A stretch of 64,000 nucleotides of DNA from Thinopyrum elongatum (taxonomy: Eukaryota; Streptophyta; Magnoliopsida; Poales; Poaceae), in NCBI GenBank assembly GCA_011799875.1, contig CM022302.1, positions 55,346,854-55,410,853 of the forward strand, in the 5' to 3' direction. Both the position numbers and the translations under genes were made by a program. Below the pieces are notes generated by a model. That model did not search any database and had not been told where the DNA came from. It saw only the letters and a list, made by a program, of their open reading frames with translations. Below, piece after piece: positions 44,321-54,894 of the stretch (positions are counted from its first letter, which is position 1; every line of letters begins with the position of its first letter).

Positions 44321-45712
44321 ATGGCTCGCCTGATCATAGGAGAAGGCATCGGATCCGGGGACTTCTTCGTCACCGGGTAACTCTTCACGTTCGGCAGCAT
44401 CCTGTTGCATGCCGACTCGACTAGTCGTCTTGGCCAGATCGACACCTTCACTCCCGGACACCGAATTCGATTCGGCGGTCTGGAATATGTTGCGGACAAG
44501 CGGGGCGATCTGGTTTTCACTGGATTGGCTGCCCCCTTCCGCACCCTTGCCATGCCCGCTCCGGAGTCCCCCTCTAATCCGATCGACGGATCGGCCTCAA
44601 TAGCCTCAAGCCAGGAGAACTCCGCTTCGAGCAGGGGCCAGACTCTGCCTCCGTCCAGATACATCACAACGGTGGAGGACCCATCTTCGACCTTCGAGGT
44701 AGAATCAGGAGGCAGAAGCCAAGAATCAATCTCAGCCGAACCTTTCCCTCACGACGCTCACCTGGCCTTGAGCCCTTGTGACAAGGCGGCAGCCAACAGC
44801 CAGGGGTCACCCCCGGCCCAAAGCAGCCCGATCTGAAACCCTGGCGGGGAAGCCACACGCAAGGACCAAAGCCCGTCCTTGACCTCCAGTGACAATTCAG
44901 ACCCCGTCAAGGATCTGGCTCCACTCCCCGAGCTTAGCACGGCCAGCGGAAACCAAGGACCGGCCAGGGCACTGACTGCCCCTCACTCTGTTACACCAGA
45001 ATTTGGCCCAGAACCCTCGATTTCGGTGACCATCCAGGAGGACGTGCCCTCCAACTTCATTCATCAACCCTTCGAGGCATACCCCAGGGAATTTTGCGTC
45101 CAACCCACCACCCACTTGGTAGCCACTATCGATGAGTTAACCGATATGCTAGACTACGATTCGGAGAATATCGAAGACATGGACGAGGAGGGTGGAGCCA
45201 TGGTCAATTCCGATGTTGCTCCCCCCGTCACCGGTGGCTGGTCAGCCACATCCACCTACGATATTTACATGGTGGACACCCCCCAAGGCGGCGATGGCAC
45301 TCCTGATCAGGACCGGGGCGAGCCCAGAGACGAGCCTCCCAAATGCCAAAAACAGCGTCGTCCATCAAAGCCACGTTGAAACAATGCGAGCAACATGGAC
45401 TCTGCGGAAAACGGCATCGTAAATAATACGGATGACCTCACTGGAGACGCAGCCATCGAACATCATCGGGATGACCCCGCGGGGCAGGAGGACCCGCTCA
45501 ATTCCGAAAACCCCAACGACTCCGAGGATAGCAACTACCTCCCACTCTCTGAAGAGGAGGTCAGTCTCAGGGAGGACGAATTCATCGTCCCCGAAGACCC
45601 TCTGGAGCAGGAACGGTTCAAGCGGAGCCTTTTAGCCACCGCCCGCAGCCTAAAGAAACAAAAAACGCAAAACCAAAGCCGAACAGGACACCCTCAACGA
45701 CCGATGGACTAA
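44321..45712 (+). pseudogene. gag N-terminal region, element C
   Basis: An ATG at 44321 opens a frame (MARLIIGEGIGSGDFF) that runs with in-frame stops at about 44378, 44834 and 45377 to 45712. It encodes acidic, Ser/Pro-rich protein (for example DEEGGAMVNSDVAPP and EEEVSLREDEFIVPEDPLEQ). Two of the stops are TGA where CGA would fit. Past 45712 coding moves to another frame. The region is poorly conserved between Tat elements and I assign no domain. Confidence 0.6.
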
Positions 45713-45779
45713 AGTCCTAGCTGCCGAAGAGGGGTATGGCCGCGAACAGCAAACCAAGGGTTATCCGAAGCGAAGGCTA

Positions 45780-46478
45780 TTGCCGCTGTTTGACGATGAG
45801 GCCGTAGAGCTAACATGTCCGACATATACAAGCACCGAACAGTCGGACCTCCCCCCTAGAGGGCTTGACAGAGAAGCTGACGAGAACGAACACCCAGCCG
45901 CCCCACCTTGTCGTCACAGCAAGGATCAAGTGCGGCCCACTTATGAGTACGACCTTCTCCACGACCTAGACACTCGACGAGGCCATACCAGGTCCATCTA
46001 CGGACCCAGAGAAGACCTGCCTGCTTACCGGGAACGATACTATGATCGGCTAAATCAGAACAATAGAATTTTGGAGCAACAGCATGTTCGGTGGGCCGAA
46101 GACCTCCGGCGCGATGTGGCCCGAGTTCGAGGCGCCGCACACCCCCTGTGCTTTACAGAGAGGGTGACGCAACACCAATTCCCGGAAGGCTTCAAGCCTG
46201 TGAACATCAAATCATATGACGGAACCACAGATCCAGCCGTATGGATAGAGGATTTCCTCCTCCACATTCACATGGCGCGAGGAGATGACCTCCACGCCAT
46301 TAAATATTTGCCGCTAAAGCTTAAAGGTCCAGCTCGGCACTGGTTGAACAGCCTTCTCGAAGACTCTATAGGCTGCTGGGAAGAGCTTGAGGACGCTTTT
46401 GAAGCAAACTTTGAGGGCACCTATGTCCGGCCTCCGGATGCTGACGACCTAAATCGCATCACACAACAACCCGGATAA
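45780..46478 (+). CDS. gag: Gag core, element C
   Basis: This 232-residue frame has the gag domain at about residues 135-225: FTERVTQHQFPEGFKPVNIK, SYDGTTDPAVWIEDFLLHIH, YLPLKLKGPARHWLNSL. It would build the particle shell. It ends at a TAA, and the same frame continues (SARQFWNRFLTKKNQIVDCL), so the stop is a mutation. The gag is recognisably related to that of element B but clearly a different family. Confidence 0.85.
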   Translation: MPLFDDEAVELTCPTYTSTEQSDLPPRGLDREADENEHPAAPPCRHSKDQVRPTYEYDLLHDLDTRRGHTRSIYGPREDLPAYRERYYDRLNQNNRILEQQHVRWAEDLRRDVARVRGAAHPLCFTERVTQHQFPEGFKPVNIKSYDGTTDPAVWIEDFLLHIHMARGDDLHAIKYLPLKLKGPARHWLNSLLEDSIGCWEELEDAFEANFEGTYVRPPDADDLNRITQQPG

Positions 46479-46970
46479 TCTGCTCGACAATTTTGGAACC
46501 GATTCCTGACCAAGAAAAACCAGATTGTCGACTGTCTAGATGCCGAAGCCTTGGCCACCTTCAAGCATAGTGTCAAGGATGAATGGCTCGTATGGCAGCT
46601 TGGCCAAGACAAACCAAGAAGTATGGCAGCCCTTACATCTCTCATGACCCGCTTTTGCGCGAGCGAAGATAGTTGGATCGCTCGCAAAAACACCAACCCC
46701 GACACACCCCGTACCTCCGAGGTTCAAGATGGAAATGGAAAGCCCCGACGTAGCAAGAGCAAACATCGCCACAATGACGGCGAGGGTGAGGATACGACAG
46801 TAAATGCCGGATTCCAAAACCAGAGGTCCAGACCCCGAAAGAAAGCCCCTAGAGGCAACAATGATGACCCATCCAGACTAGACACAATTATGGACATGCC
46901 TTGTCAGATCCACAGCACATCAGAGAAGCCCGCCAACCACTCAAACCGAAATTGCTGGGTGATCAAATAG
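46479..46970 (+). pseudogene. gag C-terminal part with zinc-knuckle-like motif, element C
   Basis: In the gag frame after the TAA come ALATFKHSVKDEWLVWQLGQ, a basic stretch (PRRSKSKHRHND) and CQIHSTSEKPANHSNRNC, a C-x2-H...H-x4-C run near 46905. The frame ends at a TAG (46968-46970) where CAG would fit, and then continues into the protease. Confidence 0.7.
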
Positions 46971-47660
46971 GCCGGCAAACTCACAGCAGATGACTCGGGC
47001 AAAAGCCCACGAAGCGAGGACAATGATGAGCCCCGCAGGCCGAATAGTGGAGGCCAGAAACTCTTCCCTTTCGAGGTTAAGACGGTAAACATGATTTACG
47101 CAACCCATATACCGAAGAAGGAGGGGAAGAGAGCACTACGAGACGTGTACTCCATCGAGCCAGTAGCGCCGAAGTTCAATCCATGGACAGCTTGCCCGAT
47201 CATGTTCGATCACAGGGACCATCGTCCCACCAGCATACGCCATGGAGGGTCCGCAGACCTAGTGCACAACCCCATCATCGATGGATTCCACCTCACTAGA
47301 GTCCTCATGGACGGAGGTAGCAGCCTCAATCTGATATACGAAGATATAGTGAGGAAAATGGGGATTGATTTGTCAAGGATCAAACCCAGCAACACCACCT
47401 TCAAAGGGGTCATTCCGGGAGTGGAGGCCCGCTGCACAGGCACCGTGAGGCTTGAAGTAGTGTTCGGATCTCCGGATAACTTCCGAAGCGAGGACTTGAT
47501 CTTCGACATTGCACCTTTTCGCAGTGGCTATCACGCCCTCCTCGCCCGAACAGTGTTCGCCAAATTCAATGTCGTTCCACATTACGCGTACCTCAAGTTG
47601 AAGATACCTGGTCCCTCGGGCATCATAACTATGAATGGCAACAGAGAACGCTCACTTTGA
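46971..47660 (+). CDS. aspartic protease, element C
   Basis: This is the same frame as gag, with first Met at 47091. It carries RVLMDGGSSLNLIYEDIVRK with the active-site Asp at about residue 74, then YHALLARTVFAKFNVVPHYAYLKLKIPGP. It is close in layout to the protease of element B. It ends at a TGA where CGA fits (ERSL-stop-TEEH). The remaining tail reads on weakly to about 48200, after which no RT appears. Confidence 0.85.
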   Translation, partial: AGKLTADDSGKSPRSEDNDEPRRPNSGGQKLFPFEVKTVNMIYATHIPKKEGKRALRDVYSIEPVAPKFNPWTACPIMFDHRDHRPTSIRHGGSADLVHNPIIDGFHLTRVLMDGGSSLNLIYEDIVRKMGIDLSRIKPSNTTFKGVIPGVEARCTGTVRLEVVFGSPDNFRSEDLIFDIAPFRSGYHALLARTVFAKFNVVPHYAYLKLKIPGPSGIITMNGNRERSL

Positions 47661-49054
47661 ACCGAAGAGCACACTGCGGCCCTAGCGGCTGAAGACCACA
47701 CCGGCCCCTATAGGCCCGGATGCCGACCCGCCGTAAAGCCAGCGACAATAGTAAACAGGTTCAAACCCATTCCCCGTCATGGGAACCCGCATGCGTTCGC
47801 CGCAAATAGGGATGCGCGCCCCACAGCACGCCCACATTCTTCGCACCCTCGTGCCTCGTTAGCACAATTTTGCACTCAAAATACCATGGGCAGCGGCGAG
47901 GCATATATCAACAAATCCAAAATATATGTTCGGCTAAACCGAACTTCGGAATTACCCCGTCCTCGGACGACCCGGGGGCTAATTACGAAAACCCCCAAGC
48001 ATAAAGCTCCAGTGGCAAGATCCTCACCCATCAAGGTCACATCGAAGGTCCCAACCCCCACCTCCCAGAAGCAAAGGCACAGACATGCAGCAGGGCAAAG
48101 TGAAGGCTTCAACTCACGCATCAAGGCCTTGCATAAACCTTTAGTTTGTAAAACTCTTTTATTTTTTATAATGCCTTGGCAGTTTGAATCGTACGGTTAG
48201 ACGACTTAATGTTATGAGAAATAATAAAAGCGCGCTTTATGGTGTTGGGATATCCGCATATTGTGATTTTTTCTATCCCCTTTCTGATTCGCCACTCACT
48301 CTTCGAACAGCCCGGCCAGAAAACATATTAACTAGCTAAGAGTTTGATTTACATATCAGCTCCATATCTTCAAGTCCGGCACCGCCTTCCGCAGGGTGTC
48401 CGGCGTCTCGTATATTGCATTATATGCACCAGTTCCGAACTATGTGTTGGGTCAATAGTTGGGTTGCCCGTCTCTTGTGCTTGCCTCTTATGTTCCGCAC
48501 GTTTGGCTAAGAAGGCAAAGGGAGAACCCCTGCGATTGTACTTCTGGCTTGCCCGGTCAAGTACCTCTGGAGGAGAAAGCCAAAAACTGACCATCATAGT
48601 AAGCGCGAACTGATCAGCGATCCGATGACAAGGTTTGACTCCAGAAATCGTTGGGGATTTCGCCGTGTCACATGAAGGGTTCGTCTTAACACAAACCAGG
48701 TGATCGGGAAGGGTAGGTGTTGATCCCCAAGTACATCACAAAACACCGGGGGCTAGTCCTTAGCCCTCACCGTCAAGCTCCTACAGCTAAGTGAAAGCGA
48801 TAAAACCGAATAGCCCAATTGCCTGGTTTCGCTCACGCACTACTGCCTCCGGGTACCAAGACATTGGCTAAGGGTAATAGTGCGGAGACAAAACACCCCT
48901 CGTGATATTCACTTGGGGGCTGAAGCCGATGACTGGTAGCTTTCAGACTAAACATACGGCCACACAGGAGTCAAAATTAAATCATGACAATATAAAACAA
49001 GTCAGGAAGATGCATTATAAAGCATGAGGTCCACTTGATACAAAATTAATACAA
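47661..49054. other. spacer where RT, RNase H and integrase would be expected, element C
   Basis: The gag-protease frame trails on to 48200 (TEEHTAALAAEDHTG...) with no RT motif. From 48201 to 49054 nothing coding is seen on either strand. No YVDD, DXXE or RNase H block is found in any frame. The gap between the convergent genes is too short for pol. Confidence 0.7.
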
Positions 49055-52000
49055 TCACTCAAGGATTACATCTTTTGAATACTGGCCCTCTATCGCCCGC
49101 GCGCGAGTCATCACCTGTGCAAAACACCGCTCAGGGCGGCAATGCTCCTTTCCCTTGGGCGCAGGACCAGTGGACATCTCTATTGGATTAATCTTCGGCC
49201 AATGAACCATGGTCTTCACAAATGCAAGCCTCGCCCCCTCAAGGCACGCTGACCACTTTACGCCGTCAATCCGGAGCGGCGCCTCCCGCAGATTCTGCAC
49301 AAGGCCGAAGTAGGTGTCCGGAATGGGGTCGGCCGGCGACAGACTGACATAGAGGTCCTTCACGACCACCTCTGACATTGGATGCATCTCCATCAGCTAC
49401 TTCATTTGATCGCTTAGAAGGGAAGGGCCCTCGGAGTCTGGAAACTGTGACCAGAAGAGCCATGCGTAGAGTCCTCTTCGAGAGTGGCGTAGTGCTTCAC
49501 CGCGGCCGCCACATTCTTCGGAAGTTTGGCAAAGATGCCTACGGAGCGCCAGACCCGCGTCAGCAGGGTGAACCTGTTGCCTCCGAACACACTCTGCAGT
49601 AAGTATTTCGTACCATTTGCAATTTGCCCGACTTGGCGGAGCTCCTCCCGGACACCTCGCGATTCGGTCCTTGCCTCATGGAGCTCCTTCTCCGCCTTGG
49701 ACAGCCAGGAGGATCGCTCCTCCTGCTCCTTCTCACTGGCCTCCACCTTCTTGGCGGCATCCTGGAGCTCCACTTGGACTTCTGTCACCCGAGCCTCGTG
49801 CTGCTGGGCCGCAAGCTTGGCCTTCTCAAGCTCGGCCATCACCTTCTCAGCGGCCGTTTTCTTCGCGGTCGCATCTGCCTTGGCTTTCTTCAAGGCCTCC
49901 CTCAAGCCCTCGACCTCGGCGGCAGTAGCTGCAAGACCATCACGATAAAGAATTACTATACAGCCCGGATAGTCAATATCCGGCATCAAGAAAACACACA
50001 TCTCATTATAGGACCTTGCGCCTCGTCAAGCCGTTTGTTGACAAGGTCAAGCTCTTTATCGGAAAGCCTGAGCTTCCAATTCATCTCCTCTACTGCCACG
50101 GCATTAGCAGCTGCGGCCACGGAAGAGCCTGCGTTAACAAAAGAAATGTCGAGATTATTAATCGGCCTACCGAATTTGATCCTTTGCAGGCTTCTCCGAA
50201 GTTCCTGCAGATACCCGGGGGCTCCTACGTACACGGCCTACCAAACTAAAAACTAAAACCACTCTATGAGAAAGGAACATTACTTGACTTACCTCAAAGC
50301 CTGTAAGAAGGCCTTGGACAGCATCGTTCAGTCCGGACTGGACGGACCGAACACCCTGCATGATCGCACTAATAAGAGTGCGGTGCCCATCAACGATGAC
50401 GGAGTTGTTCACCAACTCCTCCAGCGCATCTGGCTAGCCAGTCGTCGCCTGTGTGGAGGTGTTCGGCGCCGGCATTGGCTCCCCAACACCTTCTCCACCA
50501 GAAGGGGGAGCCTGTGCCGTCGAGGGCCTTGGGGGCTTAGGAGCAACCGGCTGAGGGGGTCCGGATGGTCTGGACTCCCTCCCCATGTTTGCTAGGAGGG
50601 AAGCATCCCCCTGGTCTTCAATGATCGAGGCGTCGGCCACGGCCATGGTAGCATCGACCTCCTCCCTCGTGTTCGGAGGAGGAGGGGTATTTCGTGACAC
50701 CACATCCCTAGCTTCTTCGGGGATTGGAGGGGGTGCCGAGCGTGAGCCATAGTCCGCTAGTTCGGCGGGCAGGGACGTCCCCGAAGAAGTCTCCTTGGCG
50801 AGGTGGCCACACGGAGGGCTATACCATTAGAAAAACAATCAATCTACGCTCTATTAGGGACTACTAAAAGCATAAAGCAATTGAAAACGCCGCAGTACGT
50901 ACCTGGCCGCTTGGGGCTTGACCCTGGGTTCCTTCTCCGGAACCTTCTCGAACACTTCGAACTCCTTATCGGAGTCCGAACTGTCGGACAGAACCAGCTT
51001 GGGCCGGCACTATTTCTTCCGGGCCTGAGGTGGTTAAAACTTCTCGACGTCACTGAATGCCGCCCTCTTCTTCAAGTGCGAGGAGGCGCTTTCCTCCTCG
51101 TCCTCATCCCCCTCCTGTGCGGACTGGGCCGTGGTGTCTCTGGACGTGCTGTCTGGACGAGCTTTGCGACAGAGGCCCTCTCGGGCCTCCGGTACCTCCG
51201 TCCTCTTGCCCTTCTTATCGGGCGCCTTGTAGGGCACCACAACCAATAGCTTCTCAAGCTGCTCGGTTCAGGGCCCCTCTGGCAGCGGTGCTGAGCCGCT
51301 GATCTTCTCGGCCTTGGCAAGCCAGCCCTGCAAAATCCACACAAAGGGGTTCGGATTAAACTGTGGTGTGCTAATATGCAGATTTATGACACGACAAGTA
51401 TCACTTACCTTCCTCGAAGAGTTCGCGGGATCGATGCCGATGTCCTCCCCCTCGACTGGCCACTCCTTCTGCGGTTTGAATAGCAGACTCCACACTTTCT
51501 TGTGGGTCATGCTGAAGAGGTGATGCACGGTGGCCGGATCCTCGGTGTCATACTCCCATATTGGCTTGGCCCTCTCCTGATAGGGGAGGAATCGACGATG
51601 GAGCATGACCTGAATCACATCGACTAGCTTCGCACCGTTCTCCATGACACTGATGACGCGCTTCTGCAGCGCCTTCAAATCATCAGTGGATCCCCAGTCT
51701 GGGCTCATGTTGATCCATGAGGCTAGCCTGGTAGGGTGTCCGGATCTGAATGCGGGAGCTGCCATCCAGCCGGCACCTCATGGCTCAGTGATATAGAACC
51801 ACTCTTTTTGCCACATCCTGACGGTATCGAGAAAGTGGCCTTTTAGCCACTGGGCCAATGTTAGTTTGCTGATCATGGCCCCGCCGCAGTCCGCCTGCTC
51901 GATGCCGACTACCTTGGGCTTGACGTTGAACACTTTTTGCCACTGGCCAAAGTGTGGCTGGATTCGGAGGAAGGCTCCGCAGAAGATAATGAAGGACGAG

Positions 52001-52278
52001 ATGTGGAGAAGGGAGTTGGGGGCTAGATCATGAAAATCTAGCCCGTAGAAGAACATCATCACCCGCACGAAGGGGTGCAGGGGAAATCCTAGCCCGCTAA
52101 GGAGATGGGGAAGAAACATTACCCTCTCGCCCGGCTGGGGCATGGGGATGATCTGGCCCTCTTCGGGGGCCCGATGAGCAACATCGGCCGACAAATAGCC
52201 GGCCTGCTTCAGCCGTACGATGTCGTCGTCGGTGACGGAGGAGGCTTCCCACTTCCCGTTGGCGCCCGAGATGGCCAT
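49055..52278 (-). pseudogene. antisense multi-exon gene of element C (putative gypsy-type transposon protein)
   Basis: Exon 1 starts at an ATG at 52278 (MAISGANGKWEASSVTDDDI) and reads LPHLLSGLGFPLHPFVRVMM, NSLLHISSFIIFCGAFLRIQ and RMWQKEWFYITEP. After a TGA (51776-51778) it continues in the same frame to a donor GTAAGTGA at 51408. Exon 2 (51327-50903) follows TTTTGCAG and ends at GTACGTAC; it is Lys/Asp/Glu-rich with a TGA at about 51268. Later blocks are Pro/Ala-rich (about 50703-50434), coiled-coil from 49928 (EGLREALKKAKADATAKKTA), and a C-terminal domain (YFGLVQNLREAPLRIDGVKW) ending at 49055, after a frameshift near 49420. Exon order equals that of elements A and B. Confidence 0.75.
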
Positions 52279-52811
52279 GATCGAAGGAAACGGGACGGGA
52301 TTTGCTGTGAAAGCAGAGGAAAGGGGCGCTGGAGCTCTAAGGATCTGCGTGAGCGGGAGGTGGAAGAGGGCGTGAGATGCTGACTGTGATAGCTCCCCCT
52401 TTATAGACTGTGGACAGTCCTGGGGTTCCTTTTTCCGTGCCGTTGGCTTCTCCACTTCCCGATATAGCCGCAACGTCGTATGCGGGGTGGGGAATCGAAA
52501 TCATTAACCATATCCCCCTAAAGACGGGACACGGTCTCCACCTCGAGGGGACGTACCAAACATGACATCGGCCTTGAGACGCACTTCGAGAAATAGTAAC
52601 TGCTTGCCAGATGAAGGCACTATTTACACTTGAATGGTTTTTTTGGTATCGCCTTCGGTGTTAAGTAAAATCACCGTTTCAGATTTCGGACATCACTTGG
52701 TTCCGAACCTGGGCAAAATATACTGAAGAACTCGCCTCGCAAGCCGAACACTAGTTGAGGGAGCGAATGTCGGATACAAGCCCGGTCATTGGAGGCAAGT
52801 TCGGGGGTTAC
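52279..52811. other. element C region between antisense gene and 3' LTR
   Basis: This spacer ends in TTCGGGGGTTAC (52800-52811), the polypurine tract. On the - strand it would hold the antisense promoter. CTTTATAGACTG at 52401-52412 reads CAGTCTATAAAG on -, a plausible TATA box about 125 bp before the ATG. Confidence 0.5.
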
Positions 52812-53264
52812 TGAGGGAGTCGTGGACTAAGGGGTCCTCGGGGCGACGACCCATTGTACATGGGCCAGACTGGTGGAGTTGTACAATGACACGAGATCTA
52901 TGAACCCGTGGTGTGCCCCCCAAGTCAAGAAGGCACGGGGTCTCCTTAATCCCTTATTGTAATAAATATTCGGTAACTCTAACCCTATTGGTGTCTATAT
53001 AAACCAAGGTTTTTTAGTCCTTATGGCTAGAGCTACATTCATCACCTCATCTCCTTAGGGTTTAGCTCATGCTGATCTTGAGTTAGATCTACACTGTAAA
53101 CCACATTATACATCCAATACAATCAAGTAGGACGTAGGGTATTACCTCTTCGAGAGGGCCCGAACCTGGGTAAACACTGTGTTCGTTGTCCCTTGTTCCC
53201 CATCGATCCTAGATCCACTGCTCGGGACCCCCTATGCCAAGGTCTGCCGGTTTTGACACCGACA
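52812..53264 (+). repeat. 3' LTR of element C
   Basis: This is a complete 453-bp LTR, TGAGGGAGTCGTGGACTAAG to TTTTGACACCGACA. The TATA box TATATAAA is intact at 52996-53003. It is followed by CTCTCCC, which is unlike the left flank. Confidence 0.88.
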
Positions 53265-53403
53265 CTCTCCCACACCCTCGTCGCCCCCCACAACACTGCA
53301 ACGACCGCCCTCCCCCGCATAGGCCCTCCCCCACACTACGTTGTTCCAGCCACCCGCCCCCCGCACCGGCCCTCTCCCTTGTGCGGCCGCCCTCCCCCGC
53401 GCC
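53265..53403. other. GC-rich unassigned flank, left of the hAT-like element
   Basis: This is C-rich sequence with repeated CCCTCCCCC and CCGCCC words. It continues in style after the hAT-like element (54186-54240, GGCCCTCTCTGTCCCC), so the two were once joined. It could be CACTA interior or a gene's untranslated region. Nothing decides this. Confidence 0.4.
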
Positions 53404-54185
53404 CAGGGTCGTCCAAGGGCATGTGCGCACTGTGCGACCGCACAGGGCCCCCAAATTTCAGTGCCCCCCGATTTTGGGCCAATGTCTAGTGTATTTTTAG
53501 TCTTGGGCCATTTTCTCGCAACTAGCACAGATGTAGGCCTGTCCAGATAGTTGCTATCTCGCTCAAACTAACTGGGCCTGCTCCTCGACATAGCCTACCG
53601 ATTGAGATCTAGCGATCTAGCCCCGCGCGGTTTTCTCGCAAGAGAAAAACTACCGAAGATAAACTGACAGTAATGAACTGACGAAGTGCGGTGGCGGCGC
53701 ACGGAGGCAGAGACTAGCGTCGTTGTCGCTTTGTTTCCCACCCGGAGAAACAACTGGCTGCCCGTCGGTATGAAGAATTCCTTCCACGATTCTGTTGGCC
53801 ATCGATGTCCGTGGCCTAGGTGAGGTCGTCCCCGATCTATTCATAAGGTGTGCTCAAATTCATCCCTATTTAATTTAGTATTTTGTCCTGTTGAAAGATT
53901 GTATTAGCTAGTATATTGTGTGCATACGAATCAGTTTATCAATCCATTTTTTTAGAGAAGATATATAGTATTAGGCTAGTTGACCAAGTTGTCACACACC
54001 AAGATTTCCAATCTAGTTACTCGTTTAAAATTCAGGGTTCAGTCTTTTCTTTTATCTTGGTAAGCCCATAATTTATGGAGTGTTTGAATTCATTCATATT
54101 TTTTTAAGAAAACATATGTTCTATAATTTTTAGGGCCTTATTTTGCATTTCGCACCGGGGCCCCAAATTTCTAGAGACGGCCCTG
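53404..54185. mobile_element. non-autonomous hAT-like DNA transposon, 782 bp
   Basis: The left end, CAGGGTCGTCC, and the right end, GGACGGCCCTG-like (read AGAGACGGCCCTG), form an imperfect terminal inverted repeat of about 11 bp with the CAGGG start common in plant hAT elements. The flanking 8-mers are CCCGCGCC (53396-53403) and CCTGCGCC (54186-54193), a 7 of 8 match and the right size for hAT. Near both ends there is also a longer inverted similarity (GGGCCCCCAAATTTC and GGGGCCCCAAATTTCT). It has no transposase. Confidence 0.7.
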
Positions 54186-54354
54186 CCTGCGCCGGCCCTC
54201 TCTGTCCCCTTCTTTGTCCCGCCCCGCCTACCGTGAGTACCCCCCTCTCCTCTTAATTCAATTTATTTTGAATATATATTTGAATGGATGGATAAATTGA
54301 ACAAATTAGCTAGATATCTCTGAATGTGTTGGATGAATTTTTTTCATATATAAT
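54186..54354. other. flank right of the hAT-like element
   Basis: C-rich sequence up to about 54250 continues the left flank; AT-rich sequence with TATAT words follows. There is no gene or repeat boundary I can name. Confidence 0.4.
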
Positions 54355-54894
54355 TGTTGGGGAACGTTGCATGGAAAACGAAAAAAATTCTATGCACACG
54401 CAAGATCTATCCATGGAGATGCATAGCTAGGCGAGGGGAGAGTGTGTCTACGTACCCTCGTAGACCGTTTAGTGGAAGTGTTTATCAACGCGGTTGATGT
54501 AGTTGAACACCTTCACGATCGAACCGATCAAGTACCGAACATACGGCACCTCCGCGTTCAGCACATGTTCAGCTCAATGACGTCCTCGCCTTCTTGATCG
54601 AGCAAGACGGGCGAAGTAGTAGATGAGTTCCGAAAACACGACGGCGTGATGACGGTGATGGTGAACTTGTTCCCACAGGGCTTTGCCGTGCACTACGGAA
54701 AACTAGACGGAGGATGAAACCAGGGACAGGGCTGTCGCACATGGCTAGGGAATCATGGTGTCTGTTGCCCCTCTCCATCCACATATATATATAGGAGGGG
54801 GAGGAGGGGGAGGAGGGCAGCCACCCATAGCCCCTGCCCTAGCCGCGCCCCCTAGCCTTCTTAGCCACGCGGGGGAAAGGCTAGAGGGGGTGGC
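54355..54894 (+). repeat. LTR-like repeat fragment starting TGTTGGGGAACG
   Basis: TGTTGGGGAACGTTGCATGG starts a repeat with GTGTCTACGTACCCTCGTAG, GCGGTTGATGTAGTTGAAC, and a short TA run before ATAGGAGG (54785-54795) that may be a TATA-like site. From memory this is a frequent Triticeae LTR-type repeat often seen near genes. It is cut at 54895 by the copia element. It is not assigned to a named family. Confidence 0.5.

Larger units (their letters stand above)
43830..53264 (+). mobile_element. element C: Tat-type gypsy element lacking RT, RNase H and integrase (Fatima-like)
   Basis: LTRs are at 43830-44273 and 52812-53264. A PBS, gag and protease on +, then an antisense gene on -, fill the interior. 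Between protease (end 47660) and the antisense gene end (49055) there are only 1.4 kb and no RT, RNase H or integrase motifs. The element could only move with enzymes from a partner. The 5' LTR lacks its first nine bases and no target duplication is seen, so the left border is altered. The family name is from memory. Confidence 0.8.

Noticed and set aside
53265..54354. A first exon of a host gene beside the hAT-like element, with a CCGTGAGTACC donor-like word near 54230
   Set aside because: There is no start codon with a sensible frame, no further exon and no recognisable protein, so a single donor-like word is not enough.
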